DNA of 64,000 nucleotides from contig JALPQD010000360.1 of assembly GCA_023101885.1 (NCBI GenBank), positions 1,628,574 through 1,692,573 of the forward strand, in the 5' to 3' direction. Below are positions 1 to 11,834 of this stretch, piece by piece (the first letter of the stretch is position 1; every line of letters begins with the position of its first letter). The translations under genes and the position numbers were made by a program. The notes below the pieces were generated by a model. The model ran no database searches. It was not told the origin of the DNA and was given only the letters and a program-made list of their open reading frames with translations. The DNA comes from Typhlomys cinereus. Its lineage: Eukaryota; Chordata; Mammalia; Rodentia; Platacanthomyidae.

Positions 1-446
1 CATGAAGAAGCATGAAATGACACAGGAGACGGTTGTATTCAAACCACAAAAGAAGAACTTGGGAACTGAAGAGGAGATAAAGTAAGGGAGGTAATAACAG
101 AAACACATGATCACAGAGCTAAGAACAGCCTGGCTTCAGAAGTGGCAATGATTGGAAAGCTAAAATTAAGGATAAAACAGGGCAGTTCCCCCAGAATGTT
201 ATCTCGCAGGTGATGGTGAGGTCACACAAAAGCCCTCCCACCTGTGGAGCTAGAGATGATGAAAATCTGCTAGAGGGAATTTCACATCCGACTGAGATTA
301 ATGACTAGCTCCCTTAGCGAGCAGTCTGGTTGGAAGAGTGATTGAATCTTATCAGAGCTCCCCTAACCTAGTCCCTGCAAGCAAAATCCAGAGATTTGAA
401 GTCTTAACTTTTTGCTCGTTTGCTTCTTGAACAACTTGTTCGGGTG
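1..446. other. Non-repeat block, nothing recognised
   Basis: No coding exon, SINE or microsatellite recognised. Moderately AT-rich. Confidence 0.5.
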
Positions 447-527
447 CTATATGCAACTGATATTCATTAGTGAAATGAAACACAAATGGTGGGAGGAGGG
501 AGAGAGATCATTAAAAAAAGAAATGAT

Positions 528-760
528 AGGTCTGGAAAGATAAGCCTTTGCCTTGAAAGCAAAAGGAGTTTGAATCTCCAGATCCCATTTAAAAGTGTCA
601 GGTGGATGTGACAATAGCCTACAATTCCGGCCTTGGAAAGCAGAGCCTGAGAAACTCTGGAGAAAAACAATAAAGAAGTAGAGCAATCCAGAATGATTTC
701 TTATGTACTATTGAGTCTCCCAGGCATAGGCATTCAAGTGCCTTCTTGTACATATATATA
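528..760 (+). mobile_element. Dip-like SINE, old copy
   Basis: Degenerate head (GGTCTGGAAAGATAAGCC), then GGCCTTGGAAAGCAGAGCCT and GTAGAGCAATCCAGAATGAT of the type A body. Confidence 0.7.
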
Positions 761-1239
761 TATTGCAGGGTACCTACCAGGAATGAACACCAGACACCAA
801 TTAATGCCAAAAGAAAAGCTGATTTTTAGTCAGTGGCCAGTGGGCATAGATCTCAGGAGGAACCCCCAGGATACAGCTGTGAACCACTTCTCAAATGAGG
901 GTTTTATATATTGGAAAGTTCCCTCAGGTTTAAGTCAAATGGAATGTTACAATTCTGGCAAACATTGGACCAAGATTTTTAGATAAACCCATACCTATTC
1001 TCGTAAATGACAAGGTTGGAAATTTTTCATCTAGGTTCATGGGGGTGAGTCCAGTTTACAAGATGAATTCTCTTTTGTTCATCGCTTGTGGCAGCTACGC
1101 CCAGCCATATGCAACACGCATGCATGTGGGCCTACACTCCATACGCACATATATGAAAAGACAAAAAAATAAAATAAAATAAAAGTCTATTTAGATACGA
1201 TTATTTGGGAGACAACTAAAAATAAAAAATACGGCCGAG

Positions 1240-1610
1240 CAGGTGATTCCCATAATTCTAGTTCTCAGAACAGTGAGGCAGGAGTAGGACTTGCGCAGGT
1301 GAGGCACGCAATGCGAGGACCTGAGTTCAGATTTCCAGCATCCATGTGACAGCCAGTGCAGTGGGGACAGAGACAGAGACAGGCAGATCCCCAGAACTCA
1401 CTGGCCTGCCAATCTGATGAGTGAGCTCCAGGTTTACCAAGAGACCCTCTCAAAAAGTAAGGTGGGGAACTATAGAAGAAAACACCCACCACTGACTTCT
1501 GACCTCCACATGTACTTTCGCACATGGGCATGCACACATGCACAAATACACCCACGTGCAGGACACATGCATACACAAGAAATTTTAAAGAAAGAAAATA
1601 GCTCAAAATT
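1240..1610 (+). mobile_element. B4/RSINE1-like SINE
   Basis: GAGGACCTGAGTTCAGAT, then GAACTCACTGGCCTGCCAAT, GTGAGCTCCAGGTTTACCAA and TCTGACCTCCACATG in the order of the composite tRNA-B1 element, ending in a CA-rich tail. Confidence 0.8.
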
Positions 1611-1629
1611 TCACACCTTTTCTGTTTTC

Positions 1630-1651
1630 TTTTTCTTTATTATTTATTTTA

Positions 1652-1693
<42 letters not shown>

Positions 1694-1790
1694 TGTCTGT
1701 CTGTCTGTCTTTGTGTATCAGAGGGCACTGTGTGTGCCTGTGGAGGCCCAAGGGTAACTTCAGGAATCATCCTGGATTGTTAACTATTCA
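1630..1790 (-). mobile_element. Dip-like SINE (type A), tRNA-side truncated, with (GT)n
   Basis: A (GT)n and (TGTC)n tail region (1655-1712), then GGAATCATCCTGGATTG. The rest of the body and the tRNA head are absent. Confidence 0.75.
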
Positions 1791-2034
1791 TACCTAAAGT
1801 AGGGGGACTGGGTTCAGTTGACTGGGATCTGGGTTTAATTCCTCAGCACTAAAGAGTAAAACAAGTGAATAAAATATGTACAGTAGTAAGTGATTCCAGT
1901 GGTCCATGTGCGGTGGACCGCGGCAACCGAAACCTGGAACTAGGAACTCGGCAACTGATGGAGCCTGGATTTCAAGTGGACCGGGGAACCCCTTCCTCTC
2001 TACTACGTCAGAACTGCACATAAAAGCACACAGA

Positions 2035-2660
2035 CTCTTTTTTTTCTCCTTTTTTCTCCTACATTTTATTTTTTTCCCCAATCATACAAGCTCAATAGAT
2101 ACCCCCCATCCTCTCCCTCCCTCGTCCCCTCCCCAGTCCCCCCTTGCACTCTCCCCCCCTTTTCCCCTTCCTTTTACCCCTTCCCTCCTCTTCTCCCAGT
2201 GCCTCCCCCTTCCTTCCTCCCATCCCTTGGAGCATCGTTTTGTGTGAATGCCAAACTTCCCTCTGAGGTCTCCATCCTAGTGAGGATTCAGGACTCAGTG
2301 GCATAGCCAGGAGCCCTTTCTTGGGCTCCCCGTTCATATGGGAACTCTATTATGACTGTTTAATCCCTTGCCTCTAAGGATCCTACTGCCTGGAGCCTTC
2401 TCCCCTGTGATCCACACTAGACTTTGGGGGGTCATTGACATGTCAGCCATTGTGCAGGTCATGCAAAGTCCGATTATGGCTACTGCAGCCCTAATTTGTG
2501 TGCATATCATTGGTCCTCCCCATCTTTAGGCTCTTATAATCTTGCAGCCCCCTCTTCGGCAAGGTTCCCTGAACTCTAGGATGGGGATAGATTTAGCTGG
2601 TCTAGTTCCAGGTGATTAATGTAGGGTCTTCAGTGTTCTGAATTATGGTTTATTGTTGTT
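2035..2660 (-). mobile_element. L1 3' UTR fragment (rodent, Lx-like)
   Basis: On the plus strand a C/T-rich tract (the antisense of the L1 purine tract), then text resembling murid Lx 3' UTR, such as CAGCCCCCTCTTCGGCAAGG and TTCCCTGAACTCTAGGATGG. Confidence 0.6.
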
Positions 2661-3380
2661 TTCAGCTTTGCTTTTCCTTCACCGCCCTTGGCTCCATCCT
2701 GATTGGTATTGAAGGCCACCTTCTAACCAAAGATAAAAAACTGTTTGAATGAAGATCTTAATATAAGAGGAGGCTCAAAGGTAGATGGAATAGGAGTAGG
2801 ACACAGCAGTGAGGAGGGGTCAGTGTCCCATTTGCAGAATGATTACTGTCTATCTGCCAGAACCTATATCCTCCCTGATTGGTGAGATCAAACCTTTTCA
2901 GTCACAGGTGACCAGGAAAGGAAGTGAGAGTGAGTTGCACCAGATAAGACAGACTCTTCAAAGTGTTGTGACTGTGGACGAGACTCCATGCAGTCACCCT
3001 CTTAAGCATTATTTATTCTCTTAGAACACCTCTCTCCCCACCTAACTCTTGACATACACCATGGTCTCAGCCTGCACAATTGTATGAAAGTGTTTTTTTT
3101 TCCCCATAAAAGATAATAAGAAGCGCATGGAAAGGAAGCAAAAGCAACCCATGTTCTCCAGCCAACAGAACCGATTTCATGCAGTGTTCTGAACCCCAGG
3201 AAAAAGGAAGGTCAGAAAACAGAAGGCCTGGGATGGAGAGAAAACATGTTGGAATGGCCAGAGGTGTGCAAAAGGATGCTTTGCAACGCAAATAAGTATA
3301 AATGCGAGCTGTGACTCGGCATACATATGAGCAAAGCCATTGAAAGGGAGGTAGTGAGGATTACTTATAAAAATAAATAC
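2660..3380. other. Non-repeat block, nothing recognised
   Basis: No exon-like open frame and no clear repeat. A short plus-strand open frame at 2809-3024 has no recognisable product. Confidence 0.4.
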
Positions 3381-3384
3381 CTGG

Positions 3385-3590
3385 GACCTGCAAGATAGCG
3401 CAGTGGATAAGTACCTACTTGCACATGTGATGGACCGAGTTCAATCCTTGGACACCCACATGGTGGAAGGAGAGAACTGACTTCCTTCTAGAAACCATCC
3501 TCTGACTGCCTACCACCATGGCATACCTTCGTGCGTGCGCACACATACACTCTCTTTGGTAAATAAAGAAATTTTTTAATTAAAAAAATA
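3385..3590 (+). mobile_element. tRNA-derived SINE, B2/B3-like
   Basis: CAAGATAGCGCAGTGGATAA head, CACCCACATGGTGGAAGGAG middle, GGTAAATAAAG tail. Confidence 0.7.
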
Positions 3591-3754
3591 AAATCACCTA
3601 TTTTAATACAGTGCTTTGGAAGACAAGTAAATCTGGGTAGAACATTTTCTAGGCGGGGTAGCACATGGCTGGAGTCCTAGCAGTCAGGAAACAACATCGA
3701 AAAGAAAAACCTGAGATTTCCAGCCGCTAAAGGACATGGATGTATTTTAGCCAA

Positions 3755-4060
3755 AAGATTCGTTTAGGGATGGGAGAGCTGGCCGGTCACTGAAGCGTAG
3801 GCAAGCAGGAGGAACTGACTGGGGCCTGAGCTCAGAGTCCCAGCAGCTACGTAAGAAGCTGGGCATGGTGGTATGGGCACAGGAGGAGGAGGAGAAGACA
3901 GGCGGGTCCTTGAAGGTTACTGACCAGCCATTTCTAGACCAAATCGGTGAATTGCAGTGCGCTGAGTCTCTCAGTTGGAGGGCAATAAAGGAAGACACAG
4001 ATGTTGACCTCTGACCTCCAATCACACACACACACATACACACACACACACATAATTCAT
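3755..4060 (+). mobile_element. B4/RSINE1-like SINE with (CA)n tail
   Basis: Head is degenerate. CTGGGCATGGTGGTATGGGC (B1 part) and TGTTGACCTCTGACCTCCA precede a CA-repeat tail (4023-4052). Confidence 0.65.
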
Positions 4061-4539
4061 TCTAGAGTTGGGGACATTGAGTACCCACAAGGGACTTGGA
4101 GATTTCACTGCACCTCCTGCTTTGTACTCCGTAGACCTCTGCTTCGTTGTCTGCTGAAGGCCGAGCAAGTTCCCCGTCACAGAGCCCAGGAACATAAAGC
4201 TGCCCTCAGGTATTCCTGCCTCTCCTAACACCACTTGTCTGGAATCCTTCTCTCCATCTTGTCTAAGGGAATATATGATAGCTACACTGAAGGGAAGGAC
4301 CAGGATGGCAGTTTCCCAAGCACTCACTAGACAGCATCCTGGATTGGCATTTCATTCAGATCATGCCTCTGACGCCACACATCTGTGGAGCAGACACAGC
4401 ATCTCAGCTATTCACACGCATTCTCTCCTCCCTGGCTTTCCCCCCAAAATAAATGACACATTTATTTATGTGTCATATAAGTAAATCATTTCTCTCATTC
4501 ATATATGTGCATATTGGATGTGCACATCTGCATGTATGT

Positions 4540-4880
4540 GTGCTTTGCATGTGGGTGAGTGTGTGTGTGTCTGTATGGGTGTATGTACGTGAATGTACTT
4601 GAGTATATGCGCCTGTCGAGCCCCAAGGTTAATATTGGGAATTATCTTCAATTGTTCTTCCACTTTATTGTTATGAGCCTGAATCTCAAATCAAACCCAG
4701 AGCATCCCATTAGGGCTAGTCTCGCCAGCCAGCTCACTCTGGATTCCCAAGCTCCACTTTGCAGGGTAGAATTACAGACGGGTGATCACATTTGCCCAAT
4801 ATTTTTATCTGGAATCTGGGCTTTGAACTCAGATCCCTTTCCTTGAAAGCAAGGCTTAGTCATTTCCCTGATCCTAAATA
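4540..4880 (-). mobile_element. B4/RSINE1-like SINE
   Basis: GT-rich start, CCCAAGGTTAATATTGGGAA, then a tRNA-side end with TTGAACTCAGATCCCTTTCC and AGGCTTAGTCATTTCCCTGA. Confidence 0.65.
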
Positions 4881-5036
4881 ATTTTTTTTTAAGTTTTGAT
4901 TTTCAGGATTCTACAATCCTTTTTTTCCTGCATTCTACATCACTAACTTATTGGGGGACAAACATGACTTCTGAGAGCCTCACTCATGTCCAAGTAGCTC
5001 CTGAATGTTACCTGGCATTGATGATGCCTTAAATTA

Positions 5037-5040
<4 letters not shown>

Positions 5041-5070
<30 letters not shown>

Positions 5071-5215
5071 AGAAAGCTGTCTTTATTAATTTGCCCAGGC
5101 TGGCCTTGAACTCTTTCTGTAATCCAGGCAGGTCTTAAGCTTGCAAACTCCTCCATCAGCCTCCGCAGCAGTTTGGGATTGCAGGTCTGTCCCAAGGGAC
5201 CTGGCTAGATTCCTT
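5041..5215 (-). mobile_element. B1/Alu-like SINE with long T tract
   Basis: T29 (antisense A tail), then TTTGCCCAGGCTGGCCTTGA, the antisense of the 7SL-derived box, and a degenerate left end. Confidence 0.75.
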
Positions 5216-5219
5216 AAAT

Positions 5220-5925
5220 TCGACATGTCAGGTCTTGGGGTCATCACCTGTCACCATATCTATTTCCTTCCCTTCCCATTTTTTTTCCTCTGAGAGAAAC
5301 TCCCAGCTGTCCAACCTTGAGACTGGGAGTTCACCCTCAACGCCTCCCTTTCTTGTTCACCAACAAGGACGTCACCTCCACTGTCCTGTTGGTGTCTACG
5401 GTTGACTCAATCCAATGACTATCTTCCTATGACAGGTATCCTTGAAAACGCCTCCCCTTCCCTCACCCCAATACCAATGATTCTTGCCTTCTGCTCTCCA
5501 AGTCCATGTAGAATCTCCTCCCTGGAACATGGACTGGATAAAGTGACACATTTCTCATAAGCAACATCTGCAAGAATAATAACATATCCTGCCAATATTA
5601 AGTGGCACGAAGACTCTAGCTTCCATCCATGGTATGCTGATTAGAGAAGTCAACTCTCCTGTGGCGAGCTATCCTCTAGATAGTCCCGCATGCCAAGGAA
5701 TCAAAGACCCTCCATCTAACAACCTGGAAGGAGGTGGGAGTGGGAGTGGATTTAGAGGTAGCTATCCCTGGCTTGGCCTACTAAATAACATGGTAAGCCT
5801 GATCAACACCTTGGTTACAGAAAAATGGACCATTACTACATTCCCCAAGGCTTGACTTATCCCCTGAGATCTGAACCTTCACCAGTCCATGGCAAACTGT
5901 TTCACAGTCACACTGGGAAATACTA
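5220..5925. other. Non-repeat block, nothing recognised
   Basis: Mixed unique sequence. A 73-codon open frame at 5634-5855 (+) has no recognised similarity and is not called a gene. Confidence 0.4.
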
Positions 5926-5929
5926 AGAA

Positions 5930-6125
5930 GTGGGTCAGCAAAATGGCTCAGTGATTAAAGGGGCTTGCCGCACAAACCTAGTGAACTGAGTTTAATCCCT
6001 GGGACCCACATGGTGGGAGAACCAACTCGTAAGGGTTGTCCTCTGGCCTCCACACACACGTATGCACACACACATTCACATGCATACACGCCCCCCCCCA
6101 CACAATAAATAAATAAATTTTTAAA
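5930..6125 (+). mobile_element. tRNA-derived SINE, B2/B3-like
   Basis: AAATGGCTCAGTGATTAAAG head, GGACCCACATGGTGGGAGAA, TTGTCCTCTGGCCTCCACAC, and an AATAAATAAATAAA tail. Confidence 0.8.
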
Positions 6126-6187
6126 AAAATTTTAAACACTGGAAAGTGCTTAAGAGATACCCAAGTTGATATATAAATACTAGTGTG

Positions 6188-6498
6188 AGGCTGGAGAGAT
6201 GGCTCAAGGGTTAAGACTCTGCCTCCCAAGCAGAAGGTCTTGAGTTTGAATCCCAGGTCTTACATAAAAACATCAGGCAGAAATGGCAGCTGCCTGCATT
6301 TCCTGTCCTAGTGGGCAGAGCCTGGGAAATCCCAGACTGAAGAAAAAAAATCCCAGAGATAGAAGCAATCTAGGATGATTCCCAAAGTCACCCTTGGTTT
6401 TCCACAGGGACACACAGTGTCCTCTGATACACACACGTATGCACACAAGCACATGTATATGTCACACACGCAAGATAAATAAATAAAATTAATTAAAA
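6188..6498 (+). mobile_element. Dip-like SINE, type A, complete
   Basis: GGCTGGAGAGATGGCTCAAG head, GTGGGCAGAGCCTGGGAAAT, CTAGGATGATTCCCAAAGTC, CACAGGGACACACAGTG, CA-rich spacer, AATAAATAAA tail. Confidence 0.9.
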
Positions 6499-6508
6499 AA
6501 ATACTAAC

Positions 6509-6592
6509 ACAAAGAGGCCTTCACGGGGGGAGGTGGAAAAAAAAATAAAAAATAAAAAAAAATAAAAAATAAAAAAAACAAAGAGGCCTTCA
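6509..6592 (+). mobile_element. Very short retrotransposed insert with perfect 15-base duplication
   Basis: ACAAAGAGGCCTTCA at 6509-6523 and again at 6578-6592. Between them are 54 bases: CGGGGGGAGGTGG followed by an A-rich tail with T interruptions. The form fits a severely 5'-truncated L1 3' end. Confidence 0.75.
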
Positions 6593-6939
6593 AGCCATTG
6601 GAGTTGTTTTGGCTTTGGTGTTGGAAATTGAATCCATAGCTTCACACATACTAAGCACATGTCACACCCCCAAATTCCTAAAACATTGGCTTTTATCAGG
6701 CAATATGCCAAAAAAATTACATTATGATAACATTCATGAAAAAAACTCCTGAACATATATTTTCTATAACTACACATATGTGTATATAAATGCATATTAG
6801 TTAGCAGAAGTTCCTCAGAGGGCTCAAGAAGAGCACAAACTTTCTCGATAATATTTGAGACTGTTACACAATCTATGCACAGTTTTGTGACTAAAAAGGT
6901 AAATTAATTTAACAGAAAGGCATCAAGCATAGAGGATTT

Positions 6940-7150
6940 CTTTTAATTCTTTGGACTTCATACATAAATACAATGAATTGATGGTTTTCACTCCTTACTC
7001 TCCAATCCCACCTCCTCCTCCTGTCCCACTTCACACTTTCTCCTTTCCAGCCAGTATCCCTCTTACTTTCAAGACTTTTTGCACGTGTGACCCACTGGGT
7101 CTCATCTGGGAAGGCACAGAGTTTGGGTTACACAAATTGGAAATATTCTT
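6940..7150 (-). mobile_element. L1 3' end fragment (rodent)
   Basis: TTCATACATAAATACAATGA, then a C/T-rich tract and TGACCCACTGGGTCTCATCT. It closely parallels the fragment at 19385, which shares the ACATAAA..AATGAAT start and the CCCACCGGGTTTTATC end. Confidence 0.7.
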
Positions 7151-7159
7151 TTGGAATTA

Positions 7160-7457
7160 TTTTATTTTTTTAATTTTTATCTTTATATGTATGTGTGTGT
7201 GTATGTGAGAAAGAGAGAGAGAGAGAGAGAGGGCACTGTGTGTCCCTGTGGAGGACCAAGGGTGATTTTGGGAATCATCCTGGATTGCTTTTACCTCTTT
7301 TTTTTGCTTCACTCTGGGATTTCCCAGGCCCTGCCCACCATGGCACTGACTGCCATTTCTGCCAGGCATTTTTTTTTATGTGGGACCTGGGATCCGAACT
7401 CAGGACCTTCTGCTTGAGAGAAAGAGTCTTAACCCCTGAGTCATCTCTCCAGCCACA
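7160..7457 (-). mobile_element. Dip-like SINE, type A, complete
   Basis: Tail side TTTATATGTATGTGTGTG with (GA)n, body GGAATCATCCTGGATTGC and GGGATTTCCCAGGCCCTG, head ACCCCTGAGTCATCTCTCC. Confidence 0.9.
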
Positions 7458-7519
7458 GAAATATTTTAAACCGACCCCCCCCCCAAGATTCTTCCAAAGT
7501 GTGCATGTAATACACTAAG

Positions 7520-8940
7520 CCTTGGACTGGTTCCGGAGTTAAAAACATCCCCCTCCCCGACTCCCCAGGACTCTAGAAGCAGAGTCTGGCCCAGAAGCAC
7601 ATTTACCTGCAACCCACATATCCTGAATGAAGGACCGAGGAGGGATGCTCCCCAGCTGGGGCTCCTGCAGATCTGTGCTGAGATCTTCTTCCTGCTAGGA
7701 GGCTGAAGGATCCACGCAGGACTCCTGGTGACCTAGTCAGGACCGTGACAGGGCCCAGCACCAGGCTCATGGCATCCTGTCCTTGAAGCACATCAAGTCC
7801 GGGGGAAGCACTCTATGCTCTGGGCCAGACCTGTACCCCAAACGAACATGGAGTTTCACCTGCCAAGAAGTTCCTAGCAGGAAACAAAGTGGTCCTGTGC
7901 AGCTTCTCCTGGTTTGGGAGAGGAGTTTCTACGGGCGAGTGCCACAGTCCTTGCCTCTATCTGACTGCAAGTGGCAGCAGATGACCTCAAGACCCTATCA
8001 CAGGACCAAGGCCCACCCTGTTGCTTCAGCTCCCTGAGCACGGTGCAGTCACGAGCCACAAACTCAGTGCCTCCTGGGCCCAGAAAGCTTTCCTTCACTG
8101 CCCTCTGCAGGGGGCACTCGACCTGTACTTCCGCCTCTGCTCCTGCAAGCTATCGCAGCTCCTCAGTTTCAGGCTTCTAGAGAGAAAGAAAGACACAAGA
8201 GACCTGATGTCTGGACCTCGGAGGCTGAGGAGCCGTCTTTGTCTAAGGATGCCCTGCCCTTCGGCTGCAAGAGGAGCTCAGAGCCTCGTGCCAACCTTGT
8301 AAGAATCCCTCAGCCCCAGATGCACGGAGTCCCACCTTCCCTCAATGAGCCAGGGTCGGAGGCTCTGTCAGCCTCCTAAGTTGTTACCAATGCTGGGGCG
8401 CGGTGGAAACCATGGAGCAACAGGGATGCTAGCTGGTGGTGTACGCCCAGGCCCCCGAGACAGAAGGGGCGGAAGAGGAGCCAGCCCAGGTGGGCAGGGC
8501 CACAGCCACCTTCAGCGGGTGGGCGATGTTCACAGGTGGTTCCCGGCCACCTGTGGCAAGAACAGCACGGGACTGGGCAAGATCTTGGGGGACAAGTTCT
8601 CCTCCCGGAGCCAGCTTCCAAGCACCCCAAAACTGGTTCTCTCCCTCCACCTCCCACCACCATGGCTGAGAGAGGGAAAATTCAGGCAGCGAGTTGGACG
8701 GTCCAGGGTATAGAAGCCCCTTTTCCAAGCAAGTCGACTGTCCAGTGAACGAGGACTCTCTAGTCCCCTGCAGGGTGAAAAGAAAGGTCTCCAAAAGCGA
8801 AGACACACTCCCGGGGTGCCTGCCTGGCCACAGGGTTCCCACGCAGGCGACCCTGACCATTCCTAGGAGGCAGGTGGCAGCATGAGCTTGTTTTCTCTCT
8901 GTAGAGGGAGCTCTGTTTTCAACAGCTATTCATAGCCGGA
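7520..8940. other. GC-rich, repeat-poor block
   Basis: About 1.4 kb with higher GC than its surroundings and no recognised SINE or L1. Overlapping open frames of 60-143 codons occur on both strands (for example 8345-8713 plus, 8429-8860 minus). None resembles a protein I know and no splice-flanked exon is evident. It could be a decayed processed gene copy or a regulatory region. Confidence 0.4.
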
Positions 8941-9640
8941 GCCTTGGATCACCCCCCCCAACCTCTACCCCCACCCCTAACGATTTTTTTTTTCTTTTGC
9001 CTGCCATTCTGACTTTCCAAGTCTACATTTCACAGTCCCCCCTGGAAGGGGAAGCAGTGGGGTTTTGTTTTTAACTGGGTTTTGCCACACAGGGTTCTTT
9101 TCTGAGGTGCAAATGGCTTTCCGACCCTGGATCTCTCCCACCTTCCTGGAGAATGCATCCCCACGAGAGGCCCATTTCTTCTGACCCAGGCAACAGGAAG
9201 CAGGGTGTCTAGCTTATAGACTTGCAGGCAGAGACTGTCTTCTGCCCTGAATGCAGGTGACATTCTTGGGACAGTTTTCCAACAAAGTTTGTCCAGCTGT
9301 TGATAATGGTTAGGGTCTTGAGGGGCCGAGGGCTCAGCTTATCTTTTTTTTTTTCTTTGTTTTGATTTTGTCTGACTCTAAGAGAGGAATGTTAAAAATA
9401 CCATCTCCCATGGGGTGGGAGTTGGGGGAGGACTCCACAGGTTTGGGGATATAGTTTGGTCATAGAACATTTGTAGTGGTTCAAGATCCTGGATTTGACC
9501 CTCAGCACTGAGGGGGAAAAATGGTTTCCACTTTACTTATTGCTCTGGAATCTGGTTGTTTGCTTTGCTTCTTATAATATAAGACATGGTCACTTTCTAT
9601 GGTTATACTTACAAAAATGTTAAATTGATTTTTTTCCCCT
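8940..9640. other. Mostly unique sequence with an ID-like remnant
   Basis: Nothing recognised at 8940-9430. At 9440-9520 GGGGATATAGTTTGGTCATA and GATTTGACCCTCAGCACTGA resemble an ID (BC1-type) SINE in plus orientation. Confidence 0.4.
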
Positions 9641-9935
9641 TGGTGTGTGTATGCATGGGTGTGAGTGTGCAGAGGTTGACATCAAGGGTCTTTCTCAATT
9701 GCTTATCCATCTTGCTTTTTGGGGTTATGTGGGGAAGGGGTCCAGTCTCATTCAACCTCAAGCTGACCCATTAGGGGTAGACAGGCTGGTCGGTGAGCCC
9801 AGGGATCCTCTTGGCTTTTCTTAGTGCTGGCATAGCGGGCACACATCGCCATGGCACACGTGGTTTACAGGGGTGCTGCAGATCTGAAAAGCGTTCTCGC
9901 ACTTCGCCAACTGAACTATCTTCCTGGCTTCTTCC
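9640..9935 (-). mobile_element. B4/RSINE1-like SINE
   Basis: GTGTGTATGCATGGG start, GTGCTGGCATAGCGGGCACA in the B1-derived core and AACTGAACTATCTTCCTGGC at the tRNA-head side. Confidence 0.65.
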
Positions 9936-10019
9936 TCTTCCTCCTCCTCCTCTTTTTTTTTTTGGACAGGGTCTCAATATATTAGATTCCTACCCACCAG
10001 TATATGAAAATGTGTATGG

Positions 10020-10245
10020 TGATGTAAGTGTTTTTCTTAGTATCTTATTTGAGAGAGAGAGAGAGAGAGCAAGAAAGAAAGTGAGAGAGTGAGAATACAT
10101 GCTATGGTATGCTTGTAGAGGTTAGAGGACCACTTTTAGAAATTGATTCTCTCCTTCTACCACGTGGGTTTTCTGGATTTGAACTCAGGTCACCAACCCT
10201 GCAAGGTGGCCACAATACCTGCTCTGCTCTGTCACTGGGCTGCGT
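10020..10245 (-). mobile_element. tRNA-derived SINE, B2/B3-like
   Basis: (GA)n, ACATGCTATGGTATGCTTGT, TTAGAGGACCACTTTTAGAA, TTCTACCACGTGGGTTTTC, GAACTCAGGTCACCA. Confidence 0.75.
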
Positions 10246-10720
10246 CATAAATTTTGATTGGACACTCGATTATAAACACTGTGAAGGGGAAGTGGAGTAT
10301 TGTTCTGGAAGCAGGCAGAGCCCGTGGAATCTCCCAGCTGTGCTTGGGAGATTGAGCTGAGTGAAGAGAGCTGAGTCAATCAGGATGCCGGCAGGAAAGA
10401 AAACGGGTACTCTAACTGGGTCACTTACAGGGTGCTTCGTGGGAGGACTTTTCTCTAAAGGGACATCACATGGACAGAAACCCACAAGGATCCCAGAAAC
10501 TAATTCCTGGGCTCTGTCAGCAGTCCTGGGCTGCAGCGACAGAGGAGAACAATTTCTGTCTGTAACCAAGAGACTGGAGGCCGGACCAAAGTACCAAAGG
10601 CCACTGAAGGTCAGCCGCAGTGGCTTACTCAGAGTTGCCCCCCCCCAAAAAAAGAGCTGGAAAATACCCTAAACCCACTCTCCTCCCTTCCGCTGATCCC
10701 CTTAGGGCGCCCTTATTGAT
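10245..10720. other. Non-repeat block, nothing recognised
   Basis: A minus-strand (10270-10569) and a plus-strand (10361-10672) open frame overlap. Neither is recognisable. Confidence 0.4.
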
Positions 10721-10880
10721 TAAACCAACTAAGGAGTCCTTTGGACAACCCTGTCAGTTAGCATCCCTCCTGATGATAACGCTTCAAAGGGAAATTGAGT
10801 CACAGAGGCAATAATGAGGCTGCCTGAGGTCACACAGCAAGTTCTGGAGGTTCTGAAGCCTGATAATGCAGTGTATACCT
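10720..10880 (-). mobile_element. MIR fragment
   Basis: AAATTGAGTCACAGAGGCAA and GAGGTCACACAGCAAGTTCT correspond to the MIR box read in this orientation. Confidence 0.7.
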
Positions 10881-10928
10881 CAGGAGAATGCTAATGAGGA
10901 CTCATATGTGTAAAGAGGAGTGCTCGCT

Positions 10929-11190
10929 GGGGCTGGAGAGGTGGCTCAGGGGTTAGGCCTCTGCCTTGCAGGCGGAAGATCCTGAGTTCGGATCCTAGAC
11001 CCCACGTATAGACGCCGGGCGGAAGCGGGGGCGGCCTGCGTTTCTGGTCCTGGTAGGGCGGAGCCTGTGAATCCCGGGGCAGAGTAAACAAGGAGGAGGT
11101 GGAGGCGGTCCATGGTGGTTCCCGAATTCACCCGTGATTCTACACACACGCACACACGCACAATTGAATAATAAAAAAAAAGAGGGATGC
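10929..11190 (+). mobile_element. Dip-like SINE, type B
   Basis: GGGGCTGGAGAGGTGGCTCA head, CTGGTCCTGGTAGGGCGGAG body, AATCCCGGGGCAGAGTAAAC, CAATTGAATAATAAAA tail. Flanks AAAGAGGAGTGCTCGC and AAAGAGGGATGCTTGC look like a diverged duplication. Confidence 0.92.
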
Positions 11191-11299
11191 TTGCCCTGTG
11201 CGGTGGGGCGAACTGAGGTAAGAGACCCACGTGACTGGCACCAATGTCAAGGACATATTGGGAATCCCCAGCCTGGTCCTACTGGCAGAAACAGACCCA

Positions 11300-11570
11300 T
11301 CTGCAGTGTGTGTGTGGGGGGGGTTGTAAAAGTGCACTTAAGTGTGTGCGCCTGTAAAGGCCTAAGGGTGGCTCCTGGAACCATTCTGGATTGCTCAACC
11401 CCCTTACTGCTTTGCTCTGGAATTTCCCAGGCTCTGCTTTCCAGGTCGGAATTATAGGCTACCATCTTTTCCTCCTGGCACTTTTTTTCTTTGATGGGAT
11501 CTGAGGATCTGAACTCAGGTCCTTTTGCTGTGAGGCAAAGACTTTAACCCCTAAGCTGTCTCTCCAGCCC
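11300..11570 (-). mobile_element. Dip-like SINE, type A
   Basis: Old copy: AAAGGCCTAAGGGTGGCTCC, CATTCTGGATTGC, GGAATTTCCCAGGCTCTG, and the head CCCCTAAGCTGTCTCTCC. Confidence 0.85.
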
Positions 11571-11834
11571 GGCCTGCAGCTTTTATGCTGTGCATACCTC
11601 AGAAGAATGCTAAGGCAACAAGGTGAGGTGAGGCTCAATGGGAAAGCCACTCCTCCCCCCCAACATCAGGCACCCCTCAGAGGGTGGGGTATAGTGCTAA
11701 AGGCCACATCTTGGCTGTGGCGCCTTCTGTGGGGGACAATTCTTTATCTCTGGCTCCAGCTGCCCATCAAGTGGCAATCCTCACAGTCCCCAGGCATGCT
11801 GATAAGGACTTAGAGATAAAACTCCAAGGAGAGA

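Noticed and set aside
1417..1797. Open frames with long Val-Cys runs
   Set aside because: They are translations of (GT)n microsatellites.
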